Below, in pieces: positions 61,837 through 64,000 of a stretch of 64,000 nucleotides of DNA. Each line of letters begins with the position of its first letter. The first letter of the stretch is position 1. The DNA comes from Robiginitomaculum sp. (GTDB taxonomy: Bacteria; Pseudomonadota; Alphaproteobacteria; Caulobacterales; Maricaulaceae): contig WFUF01000027.1 in the NCBI GenBank assembly GCA_015485155.1, positions 1-64,000 of the forward strand, given 5' to 3'. The position numbers and the translations under genes are program-made. The notes under the pieces were generated by a model that did no database searches, had not been told where the DNA came from, and worked only from the letters and a program-made list of their open reading frames with translations.

Positions 61837-63768
61837 TCAGGTTTCAAACAAAATCAGCTCTGCACCTTCGGTTACCTGATCACCAGCGACAAAACAAATG
61901 TCTGCAATAATTCCATCGCCTGGCGCATATAAAGCTTGTTCCATCTTCATGGCCTCCATCACCAGTAAGACCTCTCCAGCCTTTACCCTGCTTCCCACTT
62001 CGGTACGAATTTCAAGGATTTTTCCCGGCATCGGGGCGCTGATTGCGTTACCACCATCAATTTTTGCAAGTTCGTCATGAGCCTCAGGGCGGCAAATTTC
62101 AAAAAACTGTCCCCGATAAAACACCGGGCCAAAACCATCGCTTAGCAAGGACGTTAAATTCCGGGTATCTTTCGGTAATTTAACCGGGTTTTCATCAACC
62201 GATATCTGCCAGCATGATGATGAGCCAATAGCCTTGACATCAAAACATATGCCGTTGATTTGCACACGCCTGCAAACACGATTTGGCCCATTTAAGCGCC
62301 AGCCATCCTGTGCGCCTTCCCACGGACTTGTGACAAAACTGTCCGCAGCACCGCTCACAAGATCAGCAATTGACAAGGCAGCAACAGTCTCCACAGGCAT
62401 TGCCTTTGCCACCAGTTCGTCAAGATTTTTTTCAATAAACCCGGTATTGTGCACGCCTTCATAAAACTGTGATGCCGCAAGGATTTCCAGCACAAACCCT
62501 GCATTGGTTTTAACCGGTCCAATACGGGTGTTTGCAAGAACTTCAGACAATAAGGAAATTGCCTGTTTTCTGTCCCTGCCAGTTGCAATAATTTTACCCA
62601 GCATGGGATCGTAAAATGAACCTACCTCATCATCTTGTTCAAAGCCCGTATCAAGACGAACTTCATCAGACTGGACGATTGAGAACCATTTCAACCTACC
62701 GGTTGATGGCATAAATCCCTTGTCCGGCTGTTCCGCATAAAGACGTGCTTCTATGGCATGACCGGATAGCTTGATATCCTCTTGTTTTGGCAATATCCCG
62801 CCTGCGGCCACTTCCAATTGCAACCGAACCAGGTCAAAGCCGGTAATAGCCTCACTTACCGGATGCTCTACTTGCAAACGGGTATTCATCTCCATAAACC
62901 AGAATTTTGATGGATCCAAAGCACCAGAACCATCAACAATAAATTCTACTGTGCCTGCATTTATATAATTTACCGCCTGTGCAGCCCGAACCGCCGCATC
63001 GGTCATGGCAGTACGCATTTTTGTAGTCATCCCCGGAGCAGGAGCTTCCTCGATCACCTTTTGGTGGCGCCGTTGCACTGAACAATCACGTTCAAAGAAG
63101 TGCACAACATTACCGTGAGCGTCACCAAATACCTGCACTTCAATATGTCTTGGATTTTGGATAAACTTTTCAAGCAACACCTTGTCATTACCAAAAGCCG
63201 ACAGGGATTCCCGGCGCGCCGCAATAAGTTGCTCATCAAAATCATCAGCCGTTTCAACCAGACGCATCCCACGGCCACCGCCGCCAGCTACTGCCTTGAT
63301 CAGAACCGGATAACCAATACCATCCGCAGCTTTGGCCAAAGCCTCGTCATCCTGATTATCACCGTGATAACCCGGAGTTACCGGAACTCCAGAATTTTCC
63401 ATCAGTTTTTTGGCCTGATCCTTTAGTGCCATCTGGCGCATAGAGATTGCATTTGGCCCAATAAAGGTAATACCGGCCTCAGTACATGCCTCGGCAAATT
63501 CCGGGTTTTCCGACAAAAAACCGTAACCGGGATGAATGGCTTCGGCACCGGATTTGCGTGCGGCTGCCAGTATTCTTTCTACATCAAGATAACTTTTTGC
63601 AGCCTCTGGAGGCCCAATATGCACCGCCTCATCAGCAAGACGTACATGGCGAGACAGGATGTCGGCATCTGAATAAACAGCAATGGTACGAATACCCATT
63701 TGCTTCGCCGTATCCATTATCCGGCAGGCAATTTCACCACGATTGGCAATTAGCAATGATTTGAACAA
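61837..63768 (-). CDS. mccA: Acyl-CoA carboxylase alpha subunit, methylcrotonyl-CoA type
   Basis: 643 residues: biotin carboxylase (SLLIANRGEIACRIMDTAKQMGI, KAVAGGGGRGMRLV, HIEVQVFGDAHGNVVHFFERDCSVQRRHQKVIEEAPAP, EMNTRLQVEHPVSEAITG), a linker domain, and a biotinyl domain with VMEAMKMEQAL. VHFFERDCSVQRRHQKV and RLYAEQPDKGFMPSTGRL resemble the alpha subunit of 3-methylcrotonyl-CoA carboxylase in the leucine pathway. The beta subunit is not in this window. It is distinct from the PccA-type copy at 29879. Confidence 0.82.
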   Translation of the reverse strand: MFKSLLIANRGEIACRIMDTAKQMGIRTIAVYSDADILSRHVRLADEAVHIGPPEAAKSYLDVERILAAARKSGAEAIHPGYGFLSENPEFAEACTEAGITFIGPNAISMRQMALKDQAKKLMENSGVPVTPGYHGDNQDDEALAKAADGIGYPVLIKAVAGGGGRGMRLVETADDFDEQLIAARRESLSAFGNDKVLLEKFIQNPRHIEVQVFGDAHGNVVHFFERDCSVQRRHQKVIEEAPAPGMTTKMRTAMTDAAVRAAQAVNYINAGTVEFIVDGSGALDPSKFWFMEMNTRLQVEHPVSEAITGFDLVRLQLEVAAGGILPKQEDIKLSGHAIEARLYAEQPDKGFMPSTGRLKWFSIVQSDEVRLDTGFEQDDEVGSFYDPMLGKIIATGRDRKQAISLLSEVLANTRIGPVKTNAGFVLEILAASQFYEGVHNTGFIEKNLDELVAKAMPVETVAALSIADLVSGAADSFVTSPWEGAQDGWRLNGPNRVCRRVQINGICFDVKAIGSSSCWQISVDENPVKLPKDTRNLTSLLSDGFGPVFYRGQFFEICRPEAHDELAKIDGGNAISAPMPGKILEIRTEVGSRVKAGEVLLVMEAMKMEQALYAPGDGIIADICFVAGDQVTEGAELILFET

Positions 63769-63771
63769 TTT

Positions 63772-64000
63772 TTATTCCTGTTTCTTAATGTTGGAATTGA
63801 GGTTTTCTTTACGGTCACGATATTTATTGGTTATCGGGTATCGTCGATCCCGGCCAAAATTTCTATCACCTATTTTCACCCCCGGCGGGGCCTGCCTGCG
63901 TTTATATTCAGCCAGATAAAGCAAATGCTCAATCCGACGCACATCCTCGGCGCTATGCCCCTGTAAAAGCAAAGAAGAAGTTTCTGCCTCTCCCTCAACC
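63772..64000 (-). CDS. nadE: NAD(+) synthase, C-terminal part (gene continues beyond the window)
   Basis: The last ~75 codons. VRRIEHLLYLAEYKRRQAPPGVKIGDRNFGRDRRYPITN is the C-terminal signature of the long glutamine-dependent NAD synthase. The frame is open to the window edge (VEGEAETSSLL); the track ORF begins at an internal TTG. The stop lies 3 bases before the mccA start, so the two genes are probably in one operon. Confidence 0.87.
   Translation of the reverse strand, partial: VEGEAETSSLLLQGHSAEDVRRIEHLLYLAEYKRRQAPPGVKIGDRNFGRDRRYPITNKYRDRKENLNSNIKKQE

Overview
The window is a moderately AT-rich chromosomal segment of an alphaproteobacterium. Evidence: a PopZ-type pole organiser beside valS, a MipZ-type ParA ATPase, DUF1489, a dgt/SPOR/nagZ/scpAB/tatABC block, a TolC-family protein next to a Pcm-like methyltransferase, and short palindromic intergenic repeats of the 'gcatttttag...ccaaaaatgc' type. 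I do not assign a genus. There is no rRNA, prophage, CRISPR array or type VI cluster. Two tRNAs are visible, Leu(GAG) and Cys(GCA).

Layout. 0.3-20.5 kb is mostly ordinary metabolism and transport: DinB-like protein, leucine dehydrogenase, an acyltransferase, a lipoprotein that fuses a CE15-like esterase to an amidase, GST, CobT, a retropepsin-like protease, TauE/SafE permease, DusA, a LysR regulator, a chemotaxis receptor next to a small periplasmic protein and a porin, a geranylgeranyl-reductase-like flavoprotein, QueF, and an Lrp regulator divergent from alanine dehydrogenase. 20.5-25.6 kb (minus strand) holds one full-length secreted RHS/YD-repeat protein, a lipoprotein immunity candidate, and a displaced 95-bp piece of RHS core. 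25.8-33 kb carries LipB, FliN-like, tRNA-Leu followed by a tandem repeat, DUF547, two DUF805 proteins (one frame-broken), propionyl-CoA carboxylase alpha and a GH5 lipoprotein.

33.2-40.8 kb (plus strand, opposite to the full RHS gene) is an array of 5'-truncated RHS 3' ends and orphan tips. Each is followed by a small gene that could be its immunity gene, and IS1595 and IS5 scraps lie in the array. The fragments share RHS-core homology with the full gene in inverted orientation, so recombination could invert about 13-17 kb and give the full core a new tip. Inside the RHS fragments sit six in-frame insertions of a ~78-80 bp palindromic element. A seventh copy lies next to the RHS remnant at 20.5 kb. 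It occurs in both orientations and in different frames, and its stem pairs covary. It behaves like the Rickettsia palindromic elements and is the most unusual thing in the window.

40.8-64 kb is conserved housekeeping: a YhhN-like membrane protein, ExoIII, ErpA, dGTPase-like, SPOR protein, NagZ, a Tat-exported amidase, ScpA/ScpB, TatABC, two paralogous lipoproteins, ValS, PopZ, TolC-like, Pcm-like, tRNA-Cys, MipZ, a pilus-chaperone-like protein, a SPOR lipoprotein, DUF1489, a secreted unknown, a methylcrotonyl-CoA-carboxylase-type alpha subunit and the 3' end of nadE. Leucine dehydrogenase and the two biotin-dependent carboxylase alpha subunits suggest branched-chain amino acid breakdown, although the genes are not in one operon.
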